NCBI GenBank assembly: GCA_006226775.1
Contig: SBGD01000018.1
Span: 18,243-82,242 of the forward strand
From: Paracoccaceae bacterium
GTDB taxonomy: Bacteria; Pseudomonadota; Alphaproteobacteria; Rhodobacterales; Rhodobacteraceae
DNA: 64,000 nucleotides
Direction of reading: 5' to 3'
Shown here: positions 16,661-25,376 of the stretch, piece after piece
Layout: each line of letters opens with the position of its first letter
Numbering within the stretch: position 1 is the stretch's first letter
Notes under the pieces: generated by a model
What the model was told of the DNA's origin: nothing
The model's input: only the letters and a program-made list of their open reading frames with translations
Database searches by the model: none
Program-made: the position numbers and the translations under genes

Positions 16661-17803
16661 TCACGACGCCAGCGAGATCAGCCCGCCGGGGTGTCGGGTG
16701 ATCTTGCCGGTCAGTTCCAGATCGGTGAGTTGCGCGGCGACCTCGCGGGTGCTGCCCTTGAGATCGCGGATCAACTGGTCTTCGGCCACCGGTGACGGCG
16801 CCAGCCGGGTCAGGATCTCGGAGTGCAGATCGGCGGTTTCGCGCAGGCTGCGCCGCGGGGCGGACTTCTCTGGCATCAGCGGCAGGTCGGGCTGGACCGG
16901 TGCGGTCTCGACCGGGCCCAGCGCCTCGATCACGTCGGCGGCATTGCGCACCAGCCGCGCGCCGTCGCGGATCAGCATGTTGCAGCCGCCGGCGCGCGCA
17001 TCGAAGGGATGGCCGGGCACGGCAAGCACGTCGCGCCCCTGGTCGAGCGCATTGCGGGCGGTGATCAGGCTGCCGGAGCGGGGGGCGGCCTCGACCACCA
17101 CGACCGCGCGGCTGAGGCCCGAGATGATCCGGTTGCGCTGGGGGAAATTGCGCGCCTGGGGCGTGGCGCCGACGGGTTGTTCGGCCAGGATCAGCCCGCG
17201 GGCGCGGATATCCTCGGCCAGCTGGGTGTTTTCCGACGGATAGATGACATCGACGCCGCCGGCAAAGACCGCGATGGTGCCGGCCTCGAGCGCCGCCAGG
17301 TGCGCCGCGGTATCGACCCCGCGCGCCATGCCCGAGACGACGACGAAACCGGCCTCGCCCAGGTCGCGGGCCAGGGCGCGCGCCATGCGGGTGCCCAGGG
17401 ACGAGGCATTGCGCGCGCCCACCAGCGCGATCATCGGCCGCGCCAGCAGCGCGTGGGCGCCGCGCGCCCAGATCAGCGGCGGCGCATCGGCAAGCTCGGC
17501 CAGGGCGGCGGGATAGGCCGCCTCGCCGAGGCAGAGCAGCCGCGCGCCCAGGGCCTGTCCGCGGCGATATTCCTCTTTGGCGTCCTGAAGCGAGCAGGGG
17601 GTGTAACTGGTGATCCCGGCCTCGCGGGCAATCGCGGGCAGCGCGGCCAGCGCCGCGCGGGCCGAGCCATGGGCGCCCATCAGCCGATAGAAGGTCGACA
17701 CGCCCACCCGACGGGATCGCAAGAGGCGGAGCCAGTCCAACCGATCGTCTTCCGAGGTGGGTGGGAGTAGGGGGTGAGTGGAAGATGTTGTCGCTTCGGT
17801 CAT
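16661..17803 (-). CDS. dprA: DNA-processing protein DprA (Smf)
   Basis: 380-residue protein that binds incoming single-stranded DNA and loads RecA during transformation or gene-transfer-agent uptake. The Rossmann-fold DNA-processing domain is clear (ALVGARNASSLGTRMAR, VVSGMARGVDTAAH, NFPQRNRIISGLS, GSLITARNALDQGRDV). A C-terminal winged-helix domain (about 315-380) is present. The ATG at 17803 is chosen by family length; no strong Shine-Dalgarno sequence is visible and an ATG at 17830 is possible. Two perfect CtrA-type sites lie 45 and about 146 bases upstream, which suggests control by the CtrA phosphorelay as known for competence-like genes in Rhodobacter capsulatus. Confidence 0.93.
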   Translation of the reverse strand: MTEATTSSTHPLLPPTSEDDRLDWLRLLRSRRVGVSTFYRLMGAHGSARAALAALPAIAREAGITSYTPCSLQDAKEEYRRGQALGARLLCLGEAAYPAALAELADAPPLIWARGAHALLARPMIALVGARNASSLGTRMARALARDLGEAGFVVVSGMARGVDTAAHLAALEAGTIAVFAGGVDVIYPSENTQLAEDIRARGLILAEQPVGATPQARNFPQRNRIISGLSRAVVVVEAAPRSGSLITARNALDQGRDVLAVPGHPFDARAGGCNMLIRDGARLVRNAADVIEALGPVETAPVQPDLPLMPEKSAPRRSLRETADLHSEILTRLAPSPVAEDQLIRDLKGSTREVAAQLTDLELTGKITRHPGGLISLAS

Positions 17804-17847
17804 CCAGGCCCCGCCGTCTTGCAGAATCATGTCTACGTTATGGCAGG

Positions 17848-17862
17848 TTAATGCGCAGTTAA
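17848..17862. promoter_or_regulatory. CtrA-type binding site 1 upstream of dprA
   Basis: TTAATGCGCAGTTAA matches the CtrA full-site consensus TTAA-N7-TTAA exactly. It lies 45 bases upstream of the dprA start, a position where bound CtrA could contact the -35 region. TTAA tetramers are rare in this G+C-rich window. Confidence 0.7.
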
Positions 17863-17948
17863 CCGCGCCCGGGCGGGGCATCTTTCCAAGGCAGGATTTT
17901 CGGGGGAGGCGGAATTCTTCCGCTGTGGATGATTTGACACCCGGCGCC

Positions 17949-17963
17949 TTAAAGCCGCCTTAA
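17949..17963. promoter_or_regulatory. CtrA-type binding site 2 upstream of dprA
   Basis: TTAAAGCCGCCTTAA is a second exact TTAA-N7-TTAA match, 101 bases from the first, centre to centre. It is intergenic (tldD ends at 18015), so it probably acts on dprA. Confidence 0.65.
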
Positions 17964-17980
17964 TCGCCGCACGCCTGCGG

Positions 17981-18003
17981 CGGCGGGCCGCAGAGGCCCG
18001 CCG
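17981..18003 (-). terminator. Hairpin after tldD
   Basis: A perfect 9-bp G+C stem (CGGCGGGCC / GGCCCGCCG) with a 5-base loop begins 12 bases after the tldD stop codon. No T run follows, so terminator function is tentative. Confidence 0.4.
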
Positions 18004-18014
18004 GACAGCGGGGC

Positions 18015-19436
18015 TCAGGCCGCAGCACCACCCACGGTCAGCCCGCCGATGCGCACCGTGGGCTGGCCCACGCCCACCGGCACCCATTGGCCGGCCTTGC
18101 CGCAGTTGCCCATGCCCGGATCAAGCGCCATGTCGTTGCCCAGCGCCTGGATGCGCCTGAGCGCCGATGGCCCGTCGCCGATCAGCGTCGCCCCCTTGAC
18201 CGGCGCGCCGACCTTGCCGTTTTTCACCCGGTAGGCCTCGGTGCAGGAGAACACGAACTTGCCGTTGGTGATGTCCACCTGGCCGCCGCCGAAGCCCACC
18301 GCCCAGATGCCGTCCTCGAGCCCGGCCACGATGTCAGACGGCTCGGTGTCGCCGCCCAGCATGTAGGTATTGGTCATGCGCGGCATCGGGATATGGGCAA
18401 AGCTCTCGCGCCGGCCGTTGCCTGTGGGCTCGACCCCCATCAGCCGCGCGTTCTGGCGGTCCTGCATGAAGCCCACGAGGATGCCGTCCTCGATCAGCAC
18501 GTTGCGGCCCGAAGGCGTGCCCTCGTCATCGACCGAGAGCGAGCCGCGCCGGTCGGGCAGGGTGCCGTCGTCCAGCACCGTCACGCCCTTGGCCGCAACC
18601 TGCTGGCCCATCAGCCCGGCAAAGGCGGAAGACCCCTTGCGGTTGAAATCACCCTCCAGCCCGTGGCCGATCGCCTCGTGCAGCAGGATGCCGGGCCAGC
18701 CGGGGCCGAGCACGATGTCCATCACGCCCGCGGGCGCAGCCTCGGCCTCGAGGTTGACCAGCGCGATGCGCAGGGCCTCGCGCGCCTTGCCCTGCCAGTC
18801 CGAAGCCGCCAGCAGCCCGTCGAGGCCCAGCCGCCCGCCGCCGCCGGCCACGCCGCTTTCGCGCCGCCCGTCCTGTTCGACGATCACCGAGACATTGACT
18901 CGCGTCATCGGCCGCACATCGGTGACATGCAGCCCGTCGGGGCGCAAAATCTCGACCTCCTGGTGCGCCGCCATGATGGTGGCCGAGACCTGCACCACGC
19001 GGGGGTCGAGGTCGCGGGCGAAGGCGTCGATCTCGCGCAGGGTCTCGATCTTGACCGGGAAATCCGCCCCGGCGATGGGATCGGCATCGGTATAGAGCCG
19101 CCGGTTGGTGGCTTTCGGCCCCGGCGCCATGACGCCGCCGCCATCGCCCACCGCCAGCCTTGCGGTCTCGACCGCGCGTTTGAGCGCCGGTTCGCTGATC
19201 TCGGTGGCATGGGCATAGCCCGCCACCTCGCCCTTGACGGCGCGCAGGCCAAAGCCTTCGGAGGCATCGTAACTGGCGGTTTTCACACGACCATCGTCGA
19301 AATGCAGCACCTCAGAGCGGCGCCGCTCGAGGAACAGCTCACCATCCTCGGCCCCGTCGGTGGCCGCGCGCAGCAGGGCAAGCGCGCGGTCCTTGTCGAG
19401 CGATGTCTGGAAGGGGCGGAAGGCGGAATCGGACAT
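18015..19436 (-). CDS. tldD: Metalloprotease TldD
   Basis: 473-residue TldD/PmbA-family metalloprotease, which in other bacteria works with TldE (PmbA) on microcin and antitoxin maturation. The zinc motif HEAIGHGLEGDFNRKG (HExxxH type) is intact near residue 228, and the C-terminal domain (VGFGGGQVDITNGKFVFSC) is present. No pmbA lies in the window. The ATG at 19436 follows GCGAGG by 8 bases; a TTG two codons upstream is less likely. Its start is 19 bases from an FnrL-type box (19455-19468) in the intergenic region shared with coxB. Confidence 0.94.
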   Translation of the reverse strand: MSDSAFRPFQTSLDKDRALALLRAATDGAEDGELFLERRRSEVLHFDDGRVKTASYDASEGFGLRAVKGEVAGYAHATEISEPALKRAVETARLAVGDGGGVMAPGPKATNRRLYTDADPIAGADFPVKIETLREIDAFARDLDPRVVQVSATIMAAHQEVEILRPDGLHVTDVRPMTRVNVSVIVEQDGRRESGVAGGGGRLGLDGLLAASDWQGKAREALRIALVNLEAEAAPAGVMDIVLGPGWPGILLHEAIGHGLEGDFNRKGSSAFAGLMGQQVAAKGVTVLDDGTLPDRRGSLSVDDEGTPSGRNVLIEDGILVGFMQDRQNARLMGVEPTGNGRRESFAHIPMPRMTNTYMLGGDTEPSDIVAGLEDGIWAVGFGGGQVDITNGKFVFSCTEAYRVKNGKVGAPVKGATLIGDGPSALRRIQALGNDMALDPGMGNCGKAGQWVPVGVGQPTVRIGGLTVGGAAA

Positions 19437-19454
19437 GGGCAAAGCCTCGCAAGT

Positions 19455-19468
19455 TTGATCTATGTCAA
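19455..19468. promoter_or_regulatory. FnrL-type (FNR) binding site between tldD and coxB
   Basis: TTGATCTATGTCAA fits the Rhodobacter FnrL consensus TTGAY-N4-RTCAA. It lies 19 bases upstream of tldD and about 160 bases upstream of coxB. Oxygen-responsive control of the aa3 oxidase operon, of tldD, or both would be the expected effect. Confidence 0.6.
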
Positions 19469-19629
19469 AAAAGCGGCCCTTTGACGCGGTCGGAACGCTT
19501 TTACTTGTCTCCAGAATATGATTTTAAACGCTTGCGTTACAATGGGCGGCGCGTAAACGGATTCGTGTGCGCGACAGGCGCGAGCCTCGCCCCCCGACGA
19601 CCGAACAGCTTGAACCGACCAGGGTGTAT

Positions 19630-20496
19630 ATGATGCGACTTAAACCACTGATCTGGGGCCTTGCCGCCTCGCTTGCCGCCGCGCCCGTCCTGGCGCAGGA
19701 CCTCGAGGTGATCGGCAAACCCGCGCCCAGCGGCCTGGGGTTCCAGCCCGCTGCCACCGAACTGGCGCGCGACCTGCAATGGCTGGACGGGATGATCCTG
19801 GTGATCATCACCATCATCTGCCTGCTCGTCGCCGGGCTCATGGTGTATTGCTTTGCGCGCTTCAACCGCAAGGCCAACCCCGAACCGCGGAGCTTCACCC
19901 ACAACACCCCGCTCGAGGTGGCCTGGACCATCGGGCCGATCGCCATCCTGGTGCTGATCGGGGCGTTCTCGCTTCCGGTGCTGTTCAAGCAGCAGGAGAT
20001 CCCGGAAGGCGAAGTGGTGATCAAGGTCACCGGCTACCAGTGGTACTGGGGCTATGAATATGTCGATGCCGGGGTCGAGGGCGTCGAGCCCAATGCGCTG
20101 ATCTTCGATGCCTTCATGCTCGAGCGCGAGGCGCTGGCCGACAATGGCTATACCGACGATCTCTACCTGCTGGCCACCGACAACGCGGTTGTCGTGCCGG
20201 TCGGCAAGACCGTGGTGATGCAGGTCACCGGGGCCGACGTGATCCATTCCTGGACCATCCCCGCCTTCGGCGTGAAGCAGGACGCGGTGCCGGGCCGGAT
20301 TGCCGAACTGTGGTTCAATGCCGACCGCGAGGGCGTCTATTTCGGCCAGTGTTCCGAGCTTTGCGGCAAGGATCACGCCTATATGCCGATCACCGTCAAG
20401 GTGGTCAGCCAGGAGGCCTATGAGGCCTGGCTCGACGGCGCGATCGAGGAATTCGCGGGCCTGCCGCAGCCCTACGACGTGGCCCTGGCCGAGTGA
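19630..20496 (+). CDS. coxB: Cytochrome c oxidase subunit II
   Basis: Copper-A subunit of the aa3-type terminal oxidase, 288 residues. A signal peptide (ending VLAQ) is followed by two membrane helices (about 56-76 and 103-120). The periplasmic cupredoxin domain has all CuA ligands: His206, Cys241, Cys245, His249 and Met252, in [12 protein letters not shown]. The aromatic docking stretch [10 protein letters not shown] is present. The ATGATG at 19630 follows AGGGTGT. It is first gene of coxB-ctaB-small ORF-ctaG-coxC; coxA is not in the window, as is usual in this family, where subunit I is encoded elsewhere. Confidence 0.97.
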   Translation: MMRLKPLIWGLAASLAAAPVLAQDLEVIGKPAPSGLGFQPAATELARDLQWLDGMILVIITIICLLVAGLMVYCFARFNRKANPEPRSFTHNTPLEVAWTIGPIAILVLIGAFSLPVLFKQQEIPEGEVVIKVTGYQWYWGYEYVDAGVEGVEPNALIFDAFMLEREALADNGYTDDLYLLATDNAVVVPVGKTVVMQVTGADVIHSWTIPAFGVKQDAVPGRIAELWFNADREGVYFGQCSELCGKDHAYMPITVKVVSQEAYEAWLDGAIEEFAGLPQPYDVALAE

Positions 20497-20504
20497 CCAG
20501 CCCG

Positions 20505-20566
20505 GGGTGCGCGGTGACTGCGCACCCTGCATGAGACCCCCGTAGGGTGCGCATTCACTGCGCACC
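20505..20566. repeat. Two short palindromes between coxB and ctaB
   Basis: The intergenic spacer holds two related inverted repeats, GGGTGCGCGGTGACTGCGCACCC (broken here as GGGTGCGC-N7-GCGCACCC, 20505-20527) and GGTGCGC-N7-GCGCACC (about 20546-20566). They are 18 bases apart. They look like a small REP-type family and would form hairpins in the operon mRNA. Confidence 0.6.
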
Positions 20567-20581
20567 ATTCCGGAGACCAGA

Positions 20582-21535
20582 ATGACCGACGCCAGCATCA
20601 ATTCCACCAGCACCGCGCACGAGGCGCAGTTCGGCGATTACTTCGCCCTGCTCAAGCCGCGGGTGATGACGCTTGTCGTCTTCACCGCCTTTGTCGGCCT
20701 GCTGGCGGCGCCGGTGGCGGTGCATCCTTTCGTCGGCTTCTGCGCGATCCTGTTCATTGCCGTGGGCGGCGGCGCCTCGGGCGCGCTGAACATGTGGTAT
20801 GACGCCGATATCGACGCGGTGATGAAACGCACCGCGCGCCGTCCGATCCCGGCGGGCAAGATCGCGCCGCAGGAGGCGCTTGCCATCGGCGTGGCGCTCT
20901 CGGGCTTTTCGGTGGTGCTGCTGGGGCTGGCGACCAACTGGGTCGCGGCGGGGCTGCTGGCCTTCACCATCTTCTTCTATGCCGTGGTCTATACCATGTG
21001 GCTCAAGCGCTGGACGCCGCAGAACATCGTGATCGGCGGCGCCGCGGGCGCCTTCCCGCCGATGATCGGCTGGGCGGCGGCGACGGGGGGCATCGCGGTC
21101 GAATCGGTGCTGATGTTCTGCCTCACCTTCATGTGGACACCGCCGCATTTCTGGGCGCTGGCGCTCTTCATGCGCTCGGACTACGACAAGGCCGAGGTGC
21201 CGATGCTGACGGTGACCCATGGCCGCCCGGCCACCCGCGCGCATATCCTGGCCTATACCGTGCTGCTGGCGGTGCTGGCGCTGGCGCTGGCCTTCACCGA
21301 TGTCGGCGGGCCGGTCTACCTTGCCGTGGCGCTGGTGCTCAACGCGCTGTTTCTCAAGGGCGCCTTTGCCATCTGGCGCCGCGACGAGACCGCCGCCGAG
21401 GCCGACAACTACCTGGCCGAACGGCGGTTCTTCAAGCTGTCGCTGCTCTATCTCTTTGCGCATTTCGGTGCGATCCTGGTCGAGGCCGGGCTGGACCGTT
21501 TCGGCCTGGGCCTGAGCCTGGGAGGCCTGACATGA
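20582..21535 (+). CDS. ctaB: Protoheme IX farnesyltransferase (heme O synthase)
   Basis: 317-residue UbiA-family polytopic enzyme that farnesylates heme B to heme O, the precursor of heme A for the aa3 oxidase. The prenyl-diphosphate site is [15 protein letters not shown] near residue 75, with a second aspartate-containing loop YDKAE near 200. About eight to nine membrane helices are apparent. It lies 85 bases after coxB and overlaps the next small gene by 4 bases (ATGA). Length is normal. Confidence 0.96.
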   Translation: MTDASINSTSTAHEAQFGDYFALLKPRVMTLVVFTAFVGLLAAPVAVHPFVGFCAILFIAVGGGASGALNMWYDADIDAVMKRTARRPIPAGKIAPQEALAIGVALSGFSVVLLGLATNWVAAGLLAFTIFFYAVVYTMWLKRWTPQNIVIGGAAGAFPPMIGWAAATGGIAVESVLMFCLTFMWTPPHFWALALFMRSDYDKAEVPMLTVTHGRPATRAHILAYTVLLAVLALALAFTDVGGPVYLAVALVLNALFLKGAFAIWRRDETAAEADNYLAERRFFKLSLLYLFAHFGAILVEAGLDRFGLGLSLGGLT

Positions 21536-21699
21536 GCTTTCGCCCCGAACACGAGATGCACACCCGCCGCAAGGGCCGCAATATCGGCGTCGGGCTGGTG
21601 CTGGGCGCGCTGATTGCCATCATATTCGGGCTGACCTATGTCAAGATCACCAGCCAGGGCTTCCAGACCCCGGCCAGCGCGACGGAGGCACAGGGATGA
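21532..21699 (+). CDS. Small single-helix membrane protein of the oxidase operon
   Basis: 55 residues: a basic N-terminus (HTRRKGRN) and one membrane helix (about 19-38, [20 protein letters not shown]), then a short polar tail. It overlaps ctaB (ATGA) and ctaG (ATGA) by 4 bases on each side, so it is translationally coupled within the operon. Small proteins of this kind occur between ctaB and ctaG in related bacteria. I do not know a biochemical function; a role in oxidase assembly is inference from position. Confidence 0.8.
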   Translation: MSFRPEHEMHTRRKGRNIGVGLVLGALIAIIFGLTYVKITSQGFQTPASATEAQG

Positions 21700-22265
21700 C
21701 CGGACCGAAGAAAACCGTATTGCAGACCGTGGGGGTCGTCCTGCTGATGGGCGGGCTGGCCTGGGCCTCGGTGCCGTTTTACGACTGGTTCTGCCGGGTG
21801 ACCGGCTTTGGCGGCGTCACCAACACGGCCGAGACCGGCAGCGACGTGATCCTCGACAAGACCATCAAGATCCGTTTCGATGCCTCCAAGGCCCGCGACA
21901 TGGCCTGGGAATTCAAGGCGCTCCAGCCGGAAATGACCCTGCGCATCGGCGAGACCGGGCTGGCCTTCTACGAGGCCTACAACCCCACCGATCGCCCGAT
22001 CGCCGGCCAGGCCAGCTACAACGTCGCGCCCTTCGATGCCGGCGCGCATTTCACCAAGATCGACTGCTTCTGCTTTACCGAGCAGGTGCTGATGCCCGGC
22101 GAGCGGGTCGAGATGCCGGTGACCTTCTACGTGGATCCCGCCATTGTGACCGACCGGGATGCCAAGTACACCAAGCATATCACGCTGTCCTACACGTTCT
22201 ATGAGATCGACATGCCGGAAACCGCGGCGCTTGACGCGGCGCCCGACACAACAAAAGCGAACTGA
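21696..22265 (+). CDS. ctaG: Cytochrome c oxidase assembly protein CtaG (Cox11)
   Basis: 189-residue Cox11-family copper chaperone that delivers copper to the CuB site of subunit I. One N-terminal membrane helix (about 10-28) precedes a periplasmic immunoglobulin-like domain. The copper-binding motif CFCF is present in IDCFCFTEQ near residue 125, and a further conserved Cys occurs in DWFCRVTG. The ATG overlaps the preceding gene's stop codon. Length is normal. Confidence 0.96.
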   Translation: MTGPKKTVLQTVGVVLLMGGLAWASVPFYDWFCRVTGFGGVTNTAETGSDVILDKTIKIRFDASKARDMAWEFKALQPEMTLRIGETGLAFYEAYNPTDRPIAGQASYNVAPFDAGAHFTKIDCFCFTEQVLMPGERVEMPVTFYVDPAIVTDRDAKYTKHITLSYTFYEIDMPETAALDAAPDTTKAN

Positions 22266-22292
22266 GCCTTTTCGACGAGGGAAGAGACAAAA

Positions 22293-23099
22293 ATGGCCCA
22301 TGCAAAAAATCACGACTATCACATTCTGAGCCCCTCGATCTGGCCGCTTCTCGGGGCGGCGACCGGGTTCGTGATGCTGTTCGGCGCGGTGCTCTGGTTC
22401 CACGACAATGGGCCCTGGGTGTTCCTGATCGGCCTTGCCGGCGTGCTCTACACCATGTTCGGCTGGTGGTCCGAGGTGGTGGCGGAATCGCGGGTCGGCG
22501 ACCATACCCCGGTGGTGCGGATCGGCCTGCGCTATGGCATCATCCTGTTCATCACCTCCGAGGTGATGTTCTTTGCCGCCTGGTTCTGGAGCTTCTTCAA
22601 GCACGCGCTCTACCCGATGGACCCGGGCGGCAACAGCCCGGCCATCGACGGCATCTGGCCGCCCGCGGGCATCGAGACCTTCGATCCCTTCCACCTGCCG
22701 CTGATCAACACGCTGATCCTGCTGTGCTCGGGCGCTGCCGCGACCTGGGCGCACCATGCGCTGGTGCATGAGAACAACCGCGAGGACATGAAGTGGGGCC
22801 TGATCATCGCCATCGCCCTGGGCGCGATCTTCACCGCCTTCCAGGCCTACGAATATTCCCACGCCGCCTTCGGCTTTTCCGGCAATATCTATGGCGCCAA
22901 CTTCTTCATGGCGACCGGCTTTCACGGCTTCCACGTCCTGATCGGCACGATCTTCCTCTTCGTCTGCCTGATGCGGCTGTTGCAGGGGCATTTCACCCCC
23001 GAAAAGCACATCGGCTTCGAGGCCGCGGCCTGGTACTGGCACTTCGTCGACGTGGTCTGGCTGTTCCTCTTTGCCGCGATCTACATCTGGGGCAGCTGA
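22293..23099 (+). CDS. coxC: Cytochrome c oxidase subunit III
   Basis: 268-residue, seven-helix subunit III of the aa3 oxidase. The family region [17 protein letters not shown] is near residue 91, and the C-terminal [18 protein letters not shown] is the canonical end. It starts 28 bases after ctaG with GAGGGAAGAG as ribosome-binding site. A strong terminator at 23128-23155 follows, so coxB to coxC is probably one transcript. Confidence 0.97.
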   Translation: MAHAKNHDYHILSPSIWPLLGAATGFVMLFGAVLWFHDNGPWVFLIGLAGVLYTMFGWWSEVVAESRVGDHTPVVRIGLRYGIILFITSEVMFFAAWFWSFFKHALYPMDPGGNSPAIDGIWPPAGIETFDPFHLPLINTLILLCSGAAATWAHHALVHENNREDMKWGLIIAIALGAIFTAFQAYEYSHAAFGFSGNIYGANFFMATGFHGFHVLIGTIFLFVCLMRLLQGHFTPEKHIGFEAAAWYWHFVDVVWLFLFAAIYIWGS

Positions 23100-23127
23100 C
23101 GCCGCCTTTCCGCAGGAAACCCATCGA

Positions 23128-23155
23128 AACGCCCGCCGCACCGGCGGGCGTTTTC
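23128..23155 (+). terminator. Intrinsic terminator after coxC
   Basis: An 11-bp perfect stem (AACGCCCGCCG / CGGCGGGCGTT) with loop CAC, followed by a short T tract (TTTTC overlapping the stem end). It begins 29 bases after the coxC stop codon and 151 bases before surf1. Confidence 0.85.
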
Positions 23156-23305
23156 ATTCCGAAGGTGCGGGGCAGGGCCGGGCCCGCCCGGGCCGCAAGC
23201 CGTCTTTGCGGTTGCATCACCCCGGCGAAACAGGGAAAACCCAATGCGCGCGGCACCGCCCGGCGCATCCTTTGAATTTCCCCGGTTGTTCTTCGCAAGG
23301 CCCGC

Positions 23306-23983
23306 ATGAAACGCATCCTCTTTGCCCTCATCGTCGGAGCGCTCGGCATCGCCGTGCTGGTCGCGCTTGGCCGGTGGCAGGTCGAGCGGCTGGCCTGGAA
23401 GCAAGGCGTGATCGCCGCCATCGAGGCCCGCATTGCCGCCGATCCCATCGCGCTGCCCGATTATCCCGATTTGGCCAGCCACAAGTACGCGCCGGTGGCG
23501 GTGACGGGCCAGATCGGCTCGGGCGAGCTTTACGTGCTGGTCTCGCAGAAGCACAAGGGCGCGGGCTACCGCGTGATCGCTCCCTTGCTGACCGTCGACG
23601 GGCGCCACGTGCTGATCGACCGCGGCTTCATCCCGGTCGACCAGCGCGATGCGCCGCGCCGCACCGGGGCGGTGGCGATCACCGGCAACCTGCATTGGCC
23701 CGACGACCGCACCTCCTCGACGCCGGAAAACGACATTGCCGGCAATACCTGGTTCGCCCGCGACATTGCCGAGATGGCCCGCGCGCTCAGGACCGAGCCG
23801 CTGCTGGTGGTGGTGCGCCGCGAAGACCCGCCCGCACCGGGGATCGAGCCCTTGCCGGTCGATACCTCGGCCATCCCCAACGATCACCTGCATTATGCCG
23901 TCACCTGGTTCTCGCTCGCCGCGATCTGGCTGGCGATGACCGGGCTCTATATCTGGCGCACGGCCCGCAAAAAGGACGAATGA
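23306..23983 (+). CDS. SURF1 family oxidase assembly protein
   Basis: 225-residue membrane protein of the SURF1/Shy1 family, which supports heme A insertion into subunit I. Two membrane helices flank a periplasmic domain: N-terminal (about 4-22, followed by GRWQVERLAWK) and C-terminal (about 197-217, TWFSLAAIWLAMTGLYIWR). The motif RGFIP in the middle is typical of the family. It lies beyond the coxC terminator and only 4 bases before thrC, so it may be transcribed with thrC as well as by read-through. Confidence 0.93.
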   Translation: MKRILFALIVGALGIAVLVALGRWQVERLAWKQGVIAAIEARIAADPIALPDYPDLASHKYAPVAVTGQIGSGELYVLVSQKHKGAGYRVIAPLLTVDGRHVLIDRGFIPVDQRDAPRRTGAVAITGNLHWPDDRTSSTPENDIAGNTWFARDIAEMARALRTEPLLVVVRREDPPAPGIEPLPVDTSAIPNDHLHYAVTWFSLAAIWLAMTGLYIWRTARKKDE

Positions 23984-23987
23984 CGCG

Positions 23988-25376
23988 ATGAAATACATCT
24001 CGACCCGGGGCCGCGCCCCGGAACTGAGCTTTGAAGAGGCGATGCTGTCGGGACTGGCGCGCGACGGCGGGCTCTATGTCCCGGCCGAGATCCCGCGGAT
24101 GGCCGAGGCCGATATCGCCGCCCTGGCCGGCCTCAGCTACGAGGAGACCGCTTTCCGGGTGATGCGGCCCTTCGTCGGCGACAGTTTCACCGATGAGGCC
24201 TTTTCCGACATCATCGCCCGCGCCTATGCGGGCTTCGGCCATGCCGCCCGCGCGCCCCTGGTGCAACTGGCGCCGGGTCACTTCCTGCTGGAGCTGTTCC
24301 ACGGGCCGACCCTGGCCTTCAAGGATTTCGCCATGCAGCTGATCGGCCAGCTCTTCGAGGATGCGCTGACCCGCCGCGGCGAACGGGTGACCATCGTCGG
24401 CGCCACCTCCGGCGACACCGGCTCTGCCGCGATCGAGGCCTTCCGCGGGCTCGATGCCGTCGATGTCTTCATCCTCTTCCCCCATGGCCGGGTCAGCGAG
24501 GTGCAGCGCCGCCAGATGACCACGCCGTCGGAGGCCAATGTCCATGCCCTGGCGCTGAACGGCAATTTCGACGATTGCCAGGCCCGGCTGAAGGACATGT
24601 TCAACCATTTCGACTTCCGCGACGAGGTGCGGCTGGCCGGGGTCAACTCGATCAACTGGGCGCGGGTGCTGGCGCAGGTGGTCTATTACTTCTCCGCCGC
24701 GGTCAGCCTCGGCGCGCCGCAGCGCCGCGTCAGCTTCACCGTGCCCACCGGCAACTTCGGCGACGTCTTTGCCGGCTATATCGCCAAGCGCATGGGCCTG
24801 CCCATCGACCGGCTGGTGGTGGCGACCAACCAGAACGACATCCTGCACCGCTGCCTCACCTCCGGCGCCTATGAAAAGGACACGGTGCATGCCTCGATGA
24901 GCCCGTCGATGGACATCCAGGTCTCGTCCAACTTCGAGCGCGCGCTGTTCGACGCCTATGACCGCGACGGCAATGCCATCTCGCTGCTGATGGAGGAATT
25001 GCGCGAGGGCGGCTTCAAGGTCAGCCAGGGCGCGATGGAGCGCCTGCGCGAGCATTTCGACAGCGGAAGCGCCAGCGAAGAGGAAACCCTCGCCACCATC
25101 GCCCGGGCGCAGACCACCATGGGCCAGCTGATCTGCCCGCATACCGCCTGCGGCGTGAAAGTGGCCGAGGACCTACGCGACCCCGCCACGCCGATGATCA
25201 CGCTCGCCACCGCCCATCCGGCGAAATTCCCCGACGCGGTGGAAAAGGCCTCGGGCCTGCGCCCGGGGCTTCCCCAAAGGATGGCGGATCTGTATGAGCG
25301 TCCGGAACGGGTGACCCGAGTGCCCAATGACCTCGACGCCCTCGAAACCCACATCCGGGAGAAAATCGCCTCTTGA
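23988..25376 (+). CDS. thrC: Threonine synthase
   Basis: 462-residue PLP enzyme converting O-phosphohomoserine to threonine. The PLP lysine is Lys112 in GPTLAFKDFAMQ; the phosphate-binding SGDTGSAAIEAF and the VPTGNFGDVFAGY region are intact. The N-terminus MKYISTRG is standard for the enterobacterial-type long form. It follows surf1 by 4 bases and overlaps the M16 peptidase start codon (TTGA). The pairing of thrC with oxidase assembly and a processing-type peptidase is conserved in Rhodobacteraceae. Confidence 0.97.
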   Translation: MKYISTRGRAPELSFEEAMLSGLARDGGLYVPAEIPRMAEADIAALAGLSYEETAFRVMRPFVGDSFTDEAFSDIIARAYAGFGHAARAPLVQLAPGHFLLELFHGPTLAFKDFAMQLIGQLFEDALTRRGERVTIVGATSGDTGSAAIEAFRGLDAVDVFILFPHGRVSEVQRRQMTTPSEANVHALALNGNFDDCQARLKDMFNHFDFRDEVRLAGVNSINWARVLAQVVYYFSAAVSLGAPQRRVSFTVPTGNFGDVFAGYIAKRMGLPIDRLVVATNQNDILHRCLTSGAYEKDTVHASMSPSMDIQVSSNFERALFDAYDRDGNAISLLMEELREGGFKVSQGAMERLREHFDSGSASEEETLATIARAQTTMGQLICPHTACGVKVAEDLRDPATPMITLATAHPAKFPDAVEKASGLRPGLPQRMADLYERPERVTRVPNDLDALETHIREKIAS

